A DNA stretch of 59,728 bases from Streptomyces sp. NTH33 (GTDB lineage: Bacteria; Actinomycetota; Actinomycetes; Streptomycetales; Streptomycetaceae), in contig NZ_POTZ01000001.1 in assembly GCF_003236365.1 (NCBI RefSeq), positions 1 to 59,728 on the forward strand, read 5' to 3'. How positions within the stretch are numbered: position 1 is the first letter of the stretch; each line of letters opens with the position of its first letter. Below the pieces are notes generated by a model, which saw only the letters and a program-made list of their open reading frames with translations, searched no databases and was not told the DNA's origin. Positions 1 through 8,504 of the stretch are shown here, one piece after another. The position numbers were made by a program, and so were the translations under genes.

Positions 1-577
1 GAACCGAGGGCGCTTCGACCGGCGGGTGCCCGTCGGACCGCTGCGGGGGCTGGTAGCCGTGCTGTCCGGGGTCCGGGTAGCCGTAGCCGCTCCGGCGCGT
101 GTCCTGGTAGCCGCCCTGCTGCTGGTCCTGGAGGAGGTGGGCGAAGGCGTCCGGCTCGTGGCGGTTCTCGCCGGAGTGGCTGACCAGGTCGTCGACGCCG
201 ACGAACTGTGTGGTGCGGGGGTCCTCGCCGTGCGGCAGGTACTGGGTGGCGCCCGACGGCTCCGGCGGCGGGGTCTGTGCCCACACCCGTGGGTCGGGGG
301 CGTACGGCGACTGCGGGGGCTGCCCGTAGAGCGGCTGCCGGGGCCCGTGGGCGCCGGGTGGCGGCGGGGGGTGCGCGGCGCGGTCGTACAGTGCCTCGCC
401 GACCGGGTCCTGCGCGGTGAGGTCCTGAGCCCGGTAGGGGTCCTCGTCGTAGGCGTCCTGGAGGTACATGTCCGCGGGCGGCTGCGGCGGTGCCTGGCCG
501 TGCTCGGGCGGCGGGGCGTCGGGGTCGCCCGAGCCGCCCACGGCGTGGCCGCGGTCACCGTCGTACGGCGCGTTCAT
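1..577 (-). CDS. murJ: MurJ lipid II flippase, N-terminal part (truncated by window edge)
   Basis: An uninterrupted reading frame starts with ATG at 577 and runs off the left edge, giving about 192 residues. All of it is a hydrophilic, Pro/Gln/Gly/Tyr-rich extension (for example DMYLQDAYDEDPYRAQDL near residue 37), with no membrane segment reached yet. Streptomyces MurJ (MviN) homologues carry exactly this kind of long disordered cytoplasmic N-terminus before the 14-helix flippase core, which exports lipid II for peptidoglycan synthesis. The identification rests on that extension and on the neighbouring DUF6049 gene, which normally sits directly upstream of murJ. The gap to that gene is 46 bp, so the two are probably one transcript. 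The catalytic core is outside the window, so the function is inferred from synteny and N-terminal similarity only. Confidence 0.8.
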   Translation of the reverse strand, partial: MNAPYDGDRGHAVGGSGDPDAPPPEHGQAPPQPPADMYLQDAYDEDPYRAQDLTAQDPVGEALYDRAAHPPPPPGAHGPRQPLYGQPPQSPYAPDPRVWAQTPPPEPSGATQYLPHGEDPRTTQFVGVDDLVSHSGENRHEPDAFAHLLQDQQQGGYQDTRRSGYGYPDPGQHGYQPPQRSDGHPPVEAPSV

Positions 578-623
578 GGATTACCCCACCTCATTGTCCC
601 GGGCCCTCCGGGCCACGACATGC

Positions 624-3011
624 TCAACGGTCCACTTTCTCACCCGTGCCGGACGGGTCGGCGTTTTCCGCTGCGGTGTCCGGTGCCGGGTCACTCGGCT
701 GCTCCGGGGCGCCGCCTTCCGGCTCGTCTGCGCTCTCGCCGGTTCCGCCGGTGCCGCCCTCACCGCTGTCCGCGTCCGTCTTCCCGGCGTCCTCGGCCGT
801 CTCGGCGCCCTGGGCGGTCTCCCGGGCCGCCGCCCGCTTGCGCTGGGTGTACATGCGGAAACCGGCGAGGACGAGCAGCAGGACACCGCCGCCGATGACC
901 AGCATCACCGTGGCCGTGATCTCGGTGACCTTCACGTCGAAGGTGACGGGTGCACCGTACTCCCGGCCGTCCTGCGTGTAGAGCTGGGCGACCACCGTCA
1001 CGGGGCCGTTGGCGTTGGCCGATGTGGTGAACTTCACGGACTGGCTGTGCCCGCCGGAGACAGTGACGGACTGTTCGGAGTAGGCCTTGCCGCCGATCTT
1101 GAGACGGGTGGGATTGGTCGAGGTGAGCCGCAGCACCAGGTGGTCGACGTCCTGCACCAGGTTGTTCTGCACGGTCACCGGGATCGTGGCGCTGCGGCCG
1201 GAGAGCTTCGTCTCCGACTTGTCGATCAGCTTGACCTGTTCGGAGAGGTCGTCGAGGTACGCCTCCACGCCGTTCCGGAAGTGCTTCGCCTCGCCGGCCC
1301 GGCCGCGCCACGCCGTGGACATCTCCCGGTTCATGGCCCGTCCGAAGGGTGTGACGACCCGGGACTCGTTGGTCAGGACGACCTTGAAATTGTTGACCTT
1401 GTCCTGCGTTCTGGCGATCGCCGCGAAGGCGGAGCGGCCCAGTTCCTTCTTGCGCAGCGAGGAAGGGTAGGCGGTGGTCGACGGGACCTTCGTGGTGGCA
1501 CCGGGATCCGGCGTGGCCTTGGCGGCCGCGGCCAGGTCCTGCGACTGGGACCAGGTGCTCTGCTGGAGGGCTGTCAGCGCCTGCGCCATGGCCTGGGCCT
1601 GGTGCGCGGTCGGCATGCGCTGCGGGGCCACGACGATGCTGCGCTGTTCGTTCGTCTGGTCGTGGAGTTCCAGGCTCTGGGCGAGGAACTGCTGCACGGC
1701 GAGCGTGGTGGCGCCGGCTCGCGACATGTCGCCCTCGAACGCCGTCGACAGGCGCTCGTCCGCGACGACGGCCGTGGTGCCGCCGCCGATGGGACGGGCC
1801 GCCGAGGGCGTGTAGGTCATGTCGCCGGTCTCCCGCAGGCTGTCGCTGCGCGCGATGACCTTGTCGGCGCCCGCGGAGGTGGCGACCTTGACGATCGAGG
1901 GGTCCACGGCGCCGTCCACGGGCCAGGCGAAGTCCGTGCTCGGTTTCACGTGGAGCACCGTCTCCACCGTGCCGGCGGCGACGTCGGTGGCGTCCTTGAG
2001 CTGGCTCAGCGAGCCGGTCACGCTCGTGCCGCGGTGGGCGAGGGAAGCCAGGTCGGGGTCGGCGAAGGGCAGTGCCACGACCTCCTTGCCCGTCACCGCC
2101 TGCTGCAGCTCGGCGAGCCACTGCTTGGCGACCGCCTGGTGGGTGCCCGGGGTGGGTGTGCCGCCGTCCGTCTGGATGCGGTAGTTGCGGGTCATGGCGT
2201 CCACGGATGCCAGCAGGTCGGGGTCGATGACCCAGGTGACGTCGAGGTTCTTGCCCAGCGACAGCATCTGCTCCAGGCGGCCGCCGGGAGCGATGTCCTT
2301 GGCCAGGTCGTCGTTGAGGAAGACCGGCGTCTGCTGGGCGCTGGGGCCCGTCTCGGCGGTCATGTGGACGGGGGACACGAGCGGCCACAGATAGGTCGTC
2401 TTCGTCTTCGTGTCCGCATCGGCCGGCTGCCACGGCAGGAACGTGTGCCGGATGCCCAGGACCTGCTCCCAGGGCTGTCCGGAGGTCTGCCCGGACAGCG
2501 AGACGGAGAGCTGGTAGACCCCGTCCTCGCCGAGGTTCAGCTTGTCGACCGGCACGGAGAGGTTGAAGTGCTCGGCGACGCCCGGGGAGAGCTTGGGGAA
2601 CTTCTGGACGTACTTGCCGCCGACCTCAAAGCCGTCGGCGCCCGGCTCGAACGCGGTGCGCCGGGCCACGGCGTCGATCGCCGAGCGGGTGTTCAGTTCC
2701 TGACCCACGCGCAGGCCCACGTGGGCGTCGGTGACCGCCTGCCTGCCGTTGTTCGTCACGGTGCCCGAGACGGTCAGCGTGTCCCCGTCCGAGGGCACGC
2801 TGGGGCTGAGGGAGTCGAGGGAGACGGCCACCGTGCGCGAGCCCGACGCGGACCGGAGGGAATCCTGGCCGGCGGCGTGCGCGGCCGCCGCGGCGGGCAG
2901 CTGGAGCAGTCCGGCCAGCAGGGGCGTTCCGGCGAGCAGTGCCCCGGCGCGCCTCAGCAGGCGGCGGGCAGGTGAGGGACAGGTCCCCTGGAAGTCTGCC
3001 GCCTCGGCCAC
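624..3011 (-). CDS. DUF6049 family secreted/membrane-anchored protein upstream of murJ
   Basis: This 795-residue protein starts at a GTG with a GAGGGA ribosome-binding site about 9 nt upstream. Residues about 17-47 (RRLLRRAG then an Ala/Leu-rich stretch ending near AHAAG) look like an export signal. A single hydrophobic helix near residues 700-718 is followed by RMYTQRKR and an acidic, Gly/Glu-rich cytoplasmic tail of about 75 residues. The topology is therefore a large extracytoplasmic region with a C-terminal anchor. It matches the DUF6049 family found next to murJ in actinobacteria. An early Ig-like segment with alternating hydrophobic strands (about 60-170) is visible, and a second beta-rich segment precedes the anchor. 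No catalytic motif is apparent. The location suggests a role with the flippase in wall synthesis, but this is inference from neighbourhood. Confidence 0.8.
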   Translation of the reverse strand: MAEAADFQGTCPSPARRLLRRAGALLAGTPLLAGLLQLPAAAAAHAAGQDSLRSASGSRTVAVSLDSLSPSVPSDGDTLTVSGTVTNNGRQAVTDAHVGLRVGQELNTRSAIDAVARRTAFEPGADGFEVGGKYVQKFPKLSPGVAEHFNLSVPVDKLNLGEDGVYQLSVSLSGQTSGQPWEQVLGIRHTFLPWQPADADTKTKTTYLWPLVSPVHMTAETGPSAQQTPVFLNDDLAKDIAPGGRLEQMLSLGKNLDVTWVIDPDLLASVDAMTRNYRIQTDGGTPTPGTHQAVAKQWLAELQQAVTGKEVVALPFADPDLASLAHRGTSVTGSLSQLKDATDVAAGTVETVLHVKPSTDFAWPVDGAVDPSIVKVATSAGADKVIARSDSLRETGDMTYTPSAARPIGGGTTAVVADERLSTAFEGDMSRAGATTLAVQQFLAQSLELHDQTNEQRSIVVAPQRMPTAHQAQAMAQALTALQQSTWSQSQDLAAAAKATPDPGATTKVPSTTAYPSSLRKKELGRSAFAAIARTQDKVNNFKVVLTNESRVVTPFGRAMNREMSTAWRGRAGEAKHFRNGVEAYLDDLSEQVKLIDKSETKLSGRSATIPVTVQNNLVQDVDHLVLRLTSTNPTRLKIGGKAYSEQSVTVSGGHSQSVKFTTSANANGPVTVVAQLYTQDGREYGAPVTFDVKVTEITATVMLVIGGGVLLLVLAGFRMYTQRKRAAARETAQGAETAEDAGKTDADSGEGGTGGTGESADEPEGGAPEQPSDPAPDTAAENADPSGTGEKVDR

Positions 3012-3310
3012 GCGCTCGCCCGTCCCTCGTCGTCAGTGGTCGTCGGAATGTGCGTCCACGCATGGTAACGATGCGCGCTGAAGGGAAGTGCCGCGGAGGC
3101 GGCCACACGATCATGGGACGCCGACGACTGCCCTGGATATGGGTGTATCCGGGGATGCTGTTCGTTATGTCACAAAGGCTGGTACTGGGTGAGTGACAGG
3201 GGGTTTGTCGCCGGCATCCCACGGGGTGCCGTCCCCGCGCGCCCGCAGGGTGTCCCCGCAGGAACATCGACGGCGCGGCCGGCAGCCCGGGCCACGTACT
3301 CTTTTCTGTT
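3012..3310. other. Divergent intergenic region between DUF6049 and cca genes
   Basis: About 300 bp separate two divergent genes and should hold both promoters. A TACTCT hexamer at 3297-3302 lies 8 nt before the GTG start of the cca gene and is placed like a -10 element. No operator-like palindrome or RNA structure was recognised in the rest. Confidence 0.5.
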
Positions 3311-4786
3311 GTGCCGAACGCCAACGAAGACACTTCCTCTGCCCTGAGCCAGGTGCAGCAGCGCGCGGTGAGCGAGCTGCTGCGGGTGGCCCCCGTCGCC
3401 GACGATCTCGCGCGTCGCTTCCAGGAGGCCGGGTTCTCCCTCGCCCTGGTCGGCGGCTCGGTCCGGGACGCGCTGCTCGGCCGGCTCGGCAACGACCTGG
3501 ACTTCACCACCGACGCCCGCCCCGAGGACGTACTGAAGATCGTGCGGCCGTGGGCCGACGCCGTGTGGGATGTCGGGATCGCCTTCGGCACGGTCGGGGC
3601 GCAGAAGCGGGTCCGCGCCGGAGATGCTGATCGATGCTTCCAGATCGAGGTGACCACCTACCGGTCGGAGGCGTACGACCGCTCCTCGCGCAAGCCCGAG
3701 GTGTCGTACGGCGACTCCATCGAGGACGACCTCGTCCGGCGTGACTTCACCGTCAACGCGATGGCCCTGACGCTGCCGGAGAAGACGTTCATCGACCCGC
3801 ACGGCGGCCTCGAGGACCTCGCGGCCCGCGTGCTGCGCACCCCCGCCACGCCCGAGGAGTCCTTCTCCGACGATCCGCTGCGCATGATGAGGGCCGCGCG
3901 CTTCGCCGCCCAGCTCGACTTCGAGGTCGCCCCCGAGGTCGTCACGGCGATGAAGGAGATGTCCGCACGCATCGAGATCGTCTCGGCCGAGCGGGTCCGG
4001 GACGAGCTGAACAAGCTGATCCTGTCGGCCCACCCGCGCAAGGGCCTGACCCTGCTCGTCGACACCGGTCTCGCCGACCATGTCCTGCCCGAGCTGCCGG
4101 CCCTGCGTCTGGAGAGCGACGAGCACCACCGGCACAAGGACGTCTACGACCACACACTGATCGTCCTGGAGCAGGCGATGGCGCTGGAGGAGGAGGGCCC
4201 CGACCTGACCCTCCGCCTGGCTGCCCTTCTGCACGACATCGGCAAGCCGCGCACACGGCGTTTCGAGAAGGACGGCCGGGTCTCCTTCCACCACCACGAG
4301 GTGGTCGGCGCGAAGATGACCAAGAAGCGCATGACGGCGCTGAAGTACTCCAACGAGCTGGTGAAGGACGTCTCCCGTCTGGTCGAGCTCCACCTGCGCT
4401 TCCACGGCTACGGCACCGGCGAGTGGACGGACTCCGCGGTCCGCCGCTACGTCCGTGACGCGGGCCCGCTGCTCGGCCGGCTCCACAAGCTGACCCGCTC
4501 GGACTGCACCACCCGCAACAAGCGCAAGGCGACCGCGCTGTCCCGGGCGTACGACGGTCTGGAGGCACGCATCGCCCAGCTCCAGCAGCAGGAGGAGCTC
4601 GACGCGATTCGCCCGGATCTCGACGGCAACCAGATCATGGAGATCCTCGGCATCAAGCCCGGTCCGGCCGTCGGCAAGGCGTACAAGCACATGCTGGAGC
4701 TCCGCCTGGAGAACGGGCCGATGGAGTACGACGCGGCGGTCGAGGCCCTCAAGGAGTGGTGGACCGAGCAGGACGGGCCGAACTGA
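3311..4786 (+). CDS. cca: CCA tRNA nucleotidyltransferase with HD domain
   Basis: This 491-residue enzyme adds or repairs the 3'-CCA end of tRNAs in the cytoplasm. The nucleotidyltransferase signature is clear: GGSVRD at residues 48-53 followed by the metal-binding DLD at 62-64. Next come the RRDFTVNAMA and FSDDPLRMMRAARFAAQ motifs that mark the class II Pol-beta-like family. An HD phosphohydrolase domain follows (LLHDIGKP near residue 307 and HHHEVVGA shortly after). The full-length HD-containing form is usual for actinobacteria. The GTG start has no Shine-Dalgarno sequence but has a TACTCT hexamer 8 nt upstream, so the mRNA may be leaderless. The gene is often annotated pcnA in Streptomyces; the RRDFTVNAMA motif fits CCA addition better than poly(A) polymerase, though sequence alone cannot fully separate the two activities. 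Confidence 0.93.
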   Translation: MPNANEDTSSALSQVQQRAVSELLRVAPVADDLARRFQEAGFSLALVGGSVRDALLGRLGNDLDFTTDARPEDVLKIVRPWADAVWDVGIAFGTVGAQKRVRAGDADRCFQIEVTTYRSEAYDRSSRKPEVSYGDSIEDDLVRRDFTVNAMALTLPEKTFIDPHGGLEDLAARVLRTPATPEESFSDDPLRMMRAARFAAQLDFEVAPEVVTAMKEMSARIEIVSAERVRDELNKLILSAHPRKGLTLLVDTGLADHVLPELPALRLESDEHHRHKDVYDHTLIVLEQAMALEEEGPDLTLRLAALLHDIGKPRTRRFEKDGRVSFHHHEVVGAKMTKKRMTALKYSNELVKDVSRLVELHLRFHGYGTGEWTDSAVRRYVRDAGPLLGRLHKLTRSDCTTRNKRKATALSRAYDGLEARIAQLQQQEELDAIRPDLDGNQIMEILGIKPGPAVGKAYKHMLELRLENGPMEYDAAVEALKEWWTEQDGPN

Positions 4787-4805
4787 CAGCACGCGACGGG
4801 GTCAT

Positions 4806-4819
4806 GTTTCACGTGAAAC
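4806..4819. promoter_or_regulatory. parS: parS site (perfect 14-mer) inside a 32-bp palindrome
   Basis: GTTTCACGTGAAAC matches the Streptomyces ParB-binding parS consensus exactly. The surrounding perfect palindrome spans 4797-4828 (CGGGGTCA... to ...TGACCCCG), so transcribed RNA could also fold into a long stem just 11 bp after the cca stop codon. ParB loading here would help organise and segregate origin regions during sporulation. Confidence 0.93.
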
Positions 4820-4849
4820 ATGACCCCGGGGAGAACACCGAGGGGCGAT

Positions 4850-4863
4850 GTTTCACGTGAAAC
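4850..4863. promoter_or_regulatory. parS: parS site (perfect 14-mer), second of a close pair
   Basis: A second exact GTTTCACGTGAAAC lies 44 bp (centre to centre) from the first and is embedded in a 24-bp perfect palindrome at 4845-4868. Both sites sit between the convergent cca and MFS genes, where no coding sequence is disturbed. Confidence 0.93.
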
Positions 4864-4938
4864 ATCGCTCCTTCCTCGCCCTCCGCCACCCTTCGTCACC
4901 CTCCACCACTCTTCATCAAGGAACCATCGGTGTGACCT

Positions 4939-6201
4939 CTACCGGCGTTCGAAACCGACCATGAGGGCCGCGACCGCCGCGTAGATGACAGCGACCGTGA
5001 TCACCAGCACGGCCGAGCGGCCGTCCGGTGGCAGCATCAGTGTGGCGGCGCCCGCAGCGCCCACGAAGGCGACGTTGAACAGCACGTCGTACACGGAGAA
5101 GATCCGGCCGCGAAAGCCGTCGTCGACCGCGGACTGCACCACTGTGTCCGTGGCGATCTTCGCGCCCTGAGTGGTCAGTCCCAGGACGAACGCCGCGACC
5201 AGCAGGGGGCCGGTGGTGAACGGCAGGCCGAGGGCGGGTTCGAGGACTGCCGCGAAGCCGGCGCACACGGCGATCCAGCGGACGGGCCCGAGCCGTCCCG
5301 CCGCCCACGGCGTCACGACGGCCGCCGCGAAGAACCCGGCACCGGAGAGTCCCAGCGCCAGCCCGAGCAGGCGCAGCCCGTCCCTCGTGTTCGAGGTCAG
5401 ACCATAACGGCACAGCATCAGCACCATGACCGTCAGAGCGCCGTAGCAGAACCGCATCAGCGTCATCGACGCCAGCGCCCGGGCAGCCTCCCGGCGCGGC
5501 GGTGCGGCGAGATGCCGTATGCCCGCCAACAGGCCGCGCGCGGTGCCGGTCAGTGTCGTTCCCAGCCGGGGTCGGGCCGCGCCCCGGTCGGGGCCGAGCA
5601 GTTCCGGGGCCATGAGGAGCGAGGTGAGGGCCGCGCACAGATAGAGGGCGGCTCCCAGCAGCACCACGGCAGCGTCGGAGTCCGCGCCCAGCAGCCGTAC
5701 GAGGAAGGCGAGACCGCCACCCGCGAACGCGGCCAGGGAACCGGCGGTCGGCGACAGGGAGTTGGCCATCACCAGTCGCTCGGCGTCGACCACGCGCGGC
5801 AGCGCGGCGGACAGCCCGGACAGGACGAAGCGGTTGACGGCGGTGACGCACAGGGCGGAGACGTAGAACAGCCAGTCCGGCACGGCGGCGACCATCAGCA
5901 CCGCGGTGGCGGCCGCCATCACCGCGCGTGCCAGATTGCCGTAGAGGAAGACCTGGCGGCGCCGCCAGCGGTCCAGCAGGACACCGGCGAACGGGCCGAC
6001 CAGGGAGTACGGCAGCAACAGCACCGCCATCGCGGAGGCGATCGCGGCGGCCGAGGTCTGCTTCTCCGGGGAGAAGACGACGTACGTGGCGAGCGCGACC
6101 TGGTAGACCCCGTCCGCGCCCTGGGAGAGCAGCCGCACGGCGAGCAGGCGTCTGAAGTTCCTCAAGCGCAGCAGAACGCGCAGGTCACGGACGACGGGCA
6201 T
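4939..6201 (-). CDS. MFS transporter (12-helix permease)
   Basis: This 420-residue integral membrane protein has repeated hydrophobic helices and MFS hallmarks. The loop GVLLDRWRRRQVFLYGNLAR near residue 70 resembles the A-motif between helices 2 and 3. The second half has similar loops (FRGRIFSVYDVLFNVAF). The order of helices and the Arg-rich cytoplasmic loops suggest a drug or metabolite exporter, but the substrate cannot be read from sequence. I chose the ATG at 6201 (MPVVRDL); an in-frame GTG at 6216 would add five residues. The ino1 terminator at 6235-6267 sits just upstream, so it probably has its own promoter or depends on readthrough. Confidence 0.85.
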   Translation of the reverse strand: MPVVRDLRVLLRLRNFRRLLAVRLLSQGADGVYQVALATYVVFSPEKQTSAAAIASAMAVLLLPYSLVGPFAGVLLDRWRRRQVFLYGNLARAVMAAATAVLMVAAVPDWLFYVSALCVTAVNRFVLSGLSAALPRVVDAERLVMANSLSPTAGSLAAFAGGGLAFLVRLLGADSDAAVVLLGAALYLCAALTSLLMAPELLGPDRGAARPRLGTTLTGTARGLLAGIRHLAAPPRREAARALASMTLMRFCYGALTVMVLMLCRYGLTSNTRDGLRLLGLALGLSGAGFFAAAVVTPWAAGRLGPVRWIAVCAGFAAVLEPALGLPFTTGPLLVAAFVLGLTTQGAKIATDTVVQSAVDDGFRGRIFSVYDVLFNVAFVGAAGAATLMLPPDGRSAVLVITVAVIYAAVAALMVGFERR

Positions 6202-6234
6202 GGGGCACAGCCTCACATACGGCAGGCCCCCGGG

Positions 6235-6267
6235 AGCACACGGTGCGCCCGGGGGCCCGACAGCCCT
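6235..6267 (-). terminator. Strong hairpin after ino1
   Basis: The arms GGCCCCCGGG and CCCGGGGGCC pair, followed by a GCAC/GTGC extension after one mismatch and a 3-nt loop. The hairpin begins 28 bp beyond the ino1 stop codon and separates ino1 from the downstream MFS gene. Confidence 0.75.
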
Positions 6268-6294
6268 GGCAGGAGCGGTTTCAGAGGCGGGGGG

Positions 6295-7377
6295 TCAGCG
6301 CTCGACCTCGCCGCGGATGAACTTCTCCACGTTCTCGCGGGCCTCGTCGTCGAAGTACTGCACCGGCGGGGACTTCATGAAGTAGGAGGACGCGGAGAGG
6401 ATCGGGCCGCCGACGCCCCGGTCCTTGGCGATCTTCGCGGCACGCAGGGCGTCGATGATGACACCCGCGGAGTTCGGGGAGTCCCAGACCTCGAGCTTGT
6501 ACTCCAGGCTCAGCGGGACGTCGCCGAAGGCGCGGCCCTCGAGACGGACGTAGGCCCACTTGCGGTCGTCGAGCCAGGCCACGTAGTCGGACGGGCCGAT
6601 GTGGACGTTCTTCTCGCCGAGGTCCCGGTCGGGGATCTGGGAGGTGACGGCCTGGGTCTTGGAGATCTTCTTGGACTCCAGACGGTCGCGCTCCAGCATG
6701 TTCTTGAAGTCCATGTTGCCGCCGACGTTCAGCTGCATGGTGCGGTCCAGGATGACACCGCGATCCTCGAACAGCTTCGCCATGACGCGGTGCGTGATGG
6801 TCGCGCCGACCTGCGACTTGATGTCGTCACCGACGATCGGCACGCCCGCCTCGGTGAACTTGTCCGCCCACTCCTTGGTGCCGGCGATGAAGACCGGGAG
6901 AGCGTTGACGAAGGCGACCTTGGCGTCGATGGCGCACTGGGCGTAGAACTTCGCCGCGTCCTCGGAGCCCACGGGCAGGTAGCAGACGAGGACGTCGACC
7001 TGCTTGTCCTTGAGGACCTGGACGACGTCGACCGGGGCCTCGCCGGACTCCTCGATGGTCTCGCGGTAGTACTTGCCGAGGCCGTCGAGGGTGTGGCCGC
7101 GCTGGACCGTCACCCCGGTGGAGGGCACGTCGCAGATCTTGATGGTGTTGTTCTCGGAGGCGCCGATGGCGTCCGCGAGGTCCAGGCCGACCTTCTTGGC
7201 GTCGATGTCGAAGGCGGCGACGAACTCGACGTCACGCACGTGGTAGTCGCCGAACTGCACGTGCATGAGGCCCGGGACCTTGGACGCCGGATCGGCGTCC
7301 TTGTAGTACTCCACGCCCTGTACCAGCGACGCGGCGCAGTTGCCCACGCCGACGATGGCTACGCGAACCGAACCCAT
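6295..7377 (-). CDS. ino1: Inositol-3-phosphate synthase
   Basis: This 360-residue NAD-dependent enzyme converts glucose 6-phosphate to 1L-myo-inositol 1-phosphate, the entry step to inositol, phosphatidylinositol and mycothiol in actinomycetes. The N-terminal [13 protein letters not shown] (residues 10-22) is the NAD-binding glycine loop of the family. The family-conserved segments [30 protein letters not shown] and [16 protein letters not shown] are all present. The short length is typical of the bacterial/actinobacterial form. ATG at 7377 has GGGAG 9 nt upstream. It lies 45 bp downstream of a padR gene on the same strand, a linkage also known from mycobacteria, so the two are probably co-transcribed and PadR-controlled. 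Confidence 0.95.
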   Translation of the reverse strand: MGSVRVAIVGVGNCAASLVQGVEYYKDADPASKVPGLMHVQFGDYHVRDVEFVAAFDIDAKKVGLDLADAIGASENNTIKICDVPSTGVTVQRGHTLDGLGKYYRETIEESGEAPVDVVQVLKDKQVDVLVCYLPVGSEDAAKFYAQCAIDAKVAFVNALPVFIAGTKEWADKFTEAGVPIVGDDIKSQVGATITHRVMAKLFEDRGVILDRTMQLNVGGNMDFKNMLERDRLESKKISKTQAVTSQIPDRDLGEKNVHIGPSDYVAWLDDRKWAYVRLEGRAFGDVPLSLEYKLEVWDSPNSAGVIIDALRAAKIAKDRGVGGPILSASSYFMKSPPVQYFDDEARENVEKFIRGEVER

Positions 7378-7422
7378 TGGCGGTTGCTCCCTGTGTGTAC
7401 TCGGTGAGGCCCCGACGGGACC

Positions 7423-8106
7423 TCACGTGGCGGTGTCGTCGGGCGTATCCGGCCGGGAAGGCTCCCCGGACCGGGGCAGGCCGCCCGTCGCTCCAGTTGC
7501 GGTGTCCTGAGAGGCGGGCTCCCCGGAGCCGGAACCCTTGAGGTCCCGCCCGGCCCGCTCGCTCTCGATGAGCTCGTTCAGCCAGCGCACTTCGCGCTCC
7601 ACGGATTCCATCCCGTGGCGCTGGAGCTCGAGTGTGTAGTCGTCGAGGCGCTCCCGGGTGCGCGCCAGGGAGGCCCGCATCTTCTCCAGGCGCTCCTCCA
7701 GCCGGCTGCGGCGGCCCTCGAGCACGCGCATGCGTACGTCGCGCGACGTCTGTCCGAAGAAGGCGAAGCGCGCGGCGAAGTGCTCGTCGTCGTACGCGTC
7801 GGGACCCGTCTGGGAGAGCAGCTCCTCGAAGTGCTCCTTGCCCTCGGCCGTCAACCGGTAGACGATCTTGGCGCGGCGTCCCGCGAGCGCGGCGGAGACG
7901 GCGTCCTCCGGTGCGTTGCCCGGCTCCTCGATCAACCAGCCGTTGGCGACCAGCGTCTTGAGGCAGGGATAGAGCGACCCGTAGCTGAACGCCCGGAACA
8001 CACCCAGTGACGTATTGAGTCGTTTGCGCAGCTCATAGCCGTGCATCGGGGATTCACGCAGCAGGCCGAGTACGGCGAACTCCAGGATCCCGGAACGCCG
8101 GCCCAT
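7423..8106 (-). CDS. PadR-family transcriptional regulator
   Basis: This 227-residue protein starts with a winged-helix domain (residues about 1-85, with LRESPMHGYELRKRLN and SYGSLYPCLKTLVANGWL), the defining PadR pattern. A long charged alpha-helical region (about 105-185, RRSRLEERLEKMRASLARTRERLDDY) probably forms the PadR C-terminal dimerisation coil. The last 40 residues are low-complexity. A 23-bp palindrome in its own upstream region with the ATGT...ACAT half-sites typical of PadR proteins indicates autorepression. Since ino1 follows directly, inositol synthesis is the likely regulated function. Confidence 0.9.
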   Translation of the reverse strand: MGRRSGILEFAVLGLLRESPMHGYELRKRLNTSLGVFRAFSYGSLYPCLKTLVANGWLIEEPGNAPEDAVSAALAGRRAKIVYRLTAEGKEHFEELLSQTGPDAYDDEHFAARFAFFGQTSRDVRMRVLEGRRSRLEERLEKMRASLARTRERLDDYTLELQRHGMESVEREVRWLNELIESERAGRDLKGSGSGEPASQDTATGATGGLPRSGEPSRPDTPDDTAT

Positions 8107-8180
8107 CGTCGCCTCCTCTCTGCCGCGACCCGGTGCGGTGGGATGCCGCTCCGAGTGTCGTGACGGTCTTTATCTCGCGC

Positions 8181-8203
8181 TGATGTATCGACTCGATACA
8201 TCA
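8181..8203. promoter_or_regulatory. Probable PadR operator
   Basis: A perfect odd-centred palindrome has arms TGATGTATCGA and TCGATACATCA around a central C. It contains the ATGT/ACAT half-sites characteristic of PadR operators and lies 75 bp before the padR start. The rest of the 8107-8504 divergent region toward the penicillin-binding protein gene shows no other clear motif apart from the latter's ribosome-binding site. Confidence 0.8.
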
Positions 8204-8504
8204 CGACGATAGAACGGTGCTTCGGATGCGACAAGAGGGGGCTGGGTGAGCGGGATCACATCACCGTCTCGTTGAAGCCAAGTTGCCTGGTTTGGGGTGA
8301 ACTTCGGGGTTCAGTGGCTTGCGGTGGTGCGTAGTCTGTGCGGCATGCATACCGCCGGGAACCGTGTGACGCCTGGGGACGTCCTCGTCCCGGGTGCAGT
8401 ACGGATGAATGAGCGACCGACCGCATCCGTACTTCGGGGGGACCGGAAACCAGCCGCCGTTTCCAGGCGCGCAAGGATGCGCCTGCCCGAGGAGTAGTCG
8501 TTCG

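Noticed and set aside
468-2975. Very long plus-strand open frame opposite the DUF6049 gene
   Set aside because: It mirrors the real minus-strand gene with high-GC frame artefact composition (Arg/Gly/Val/Leu-rich) and has no recognisable domain or ribosome-binding site.
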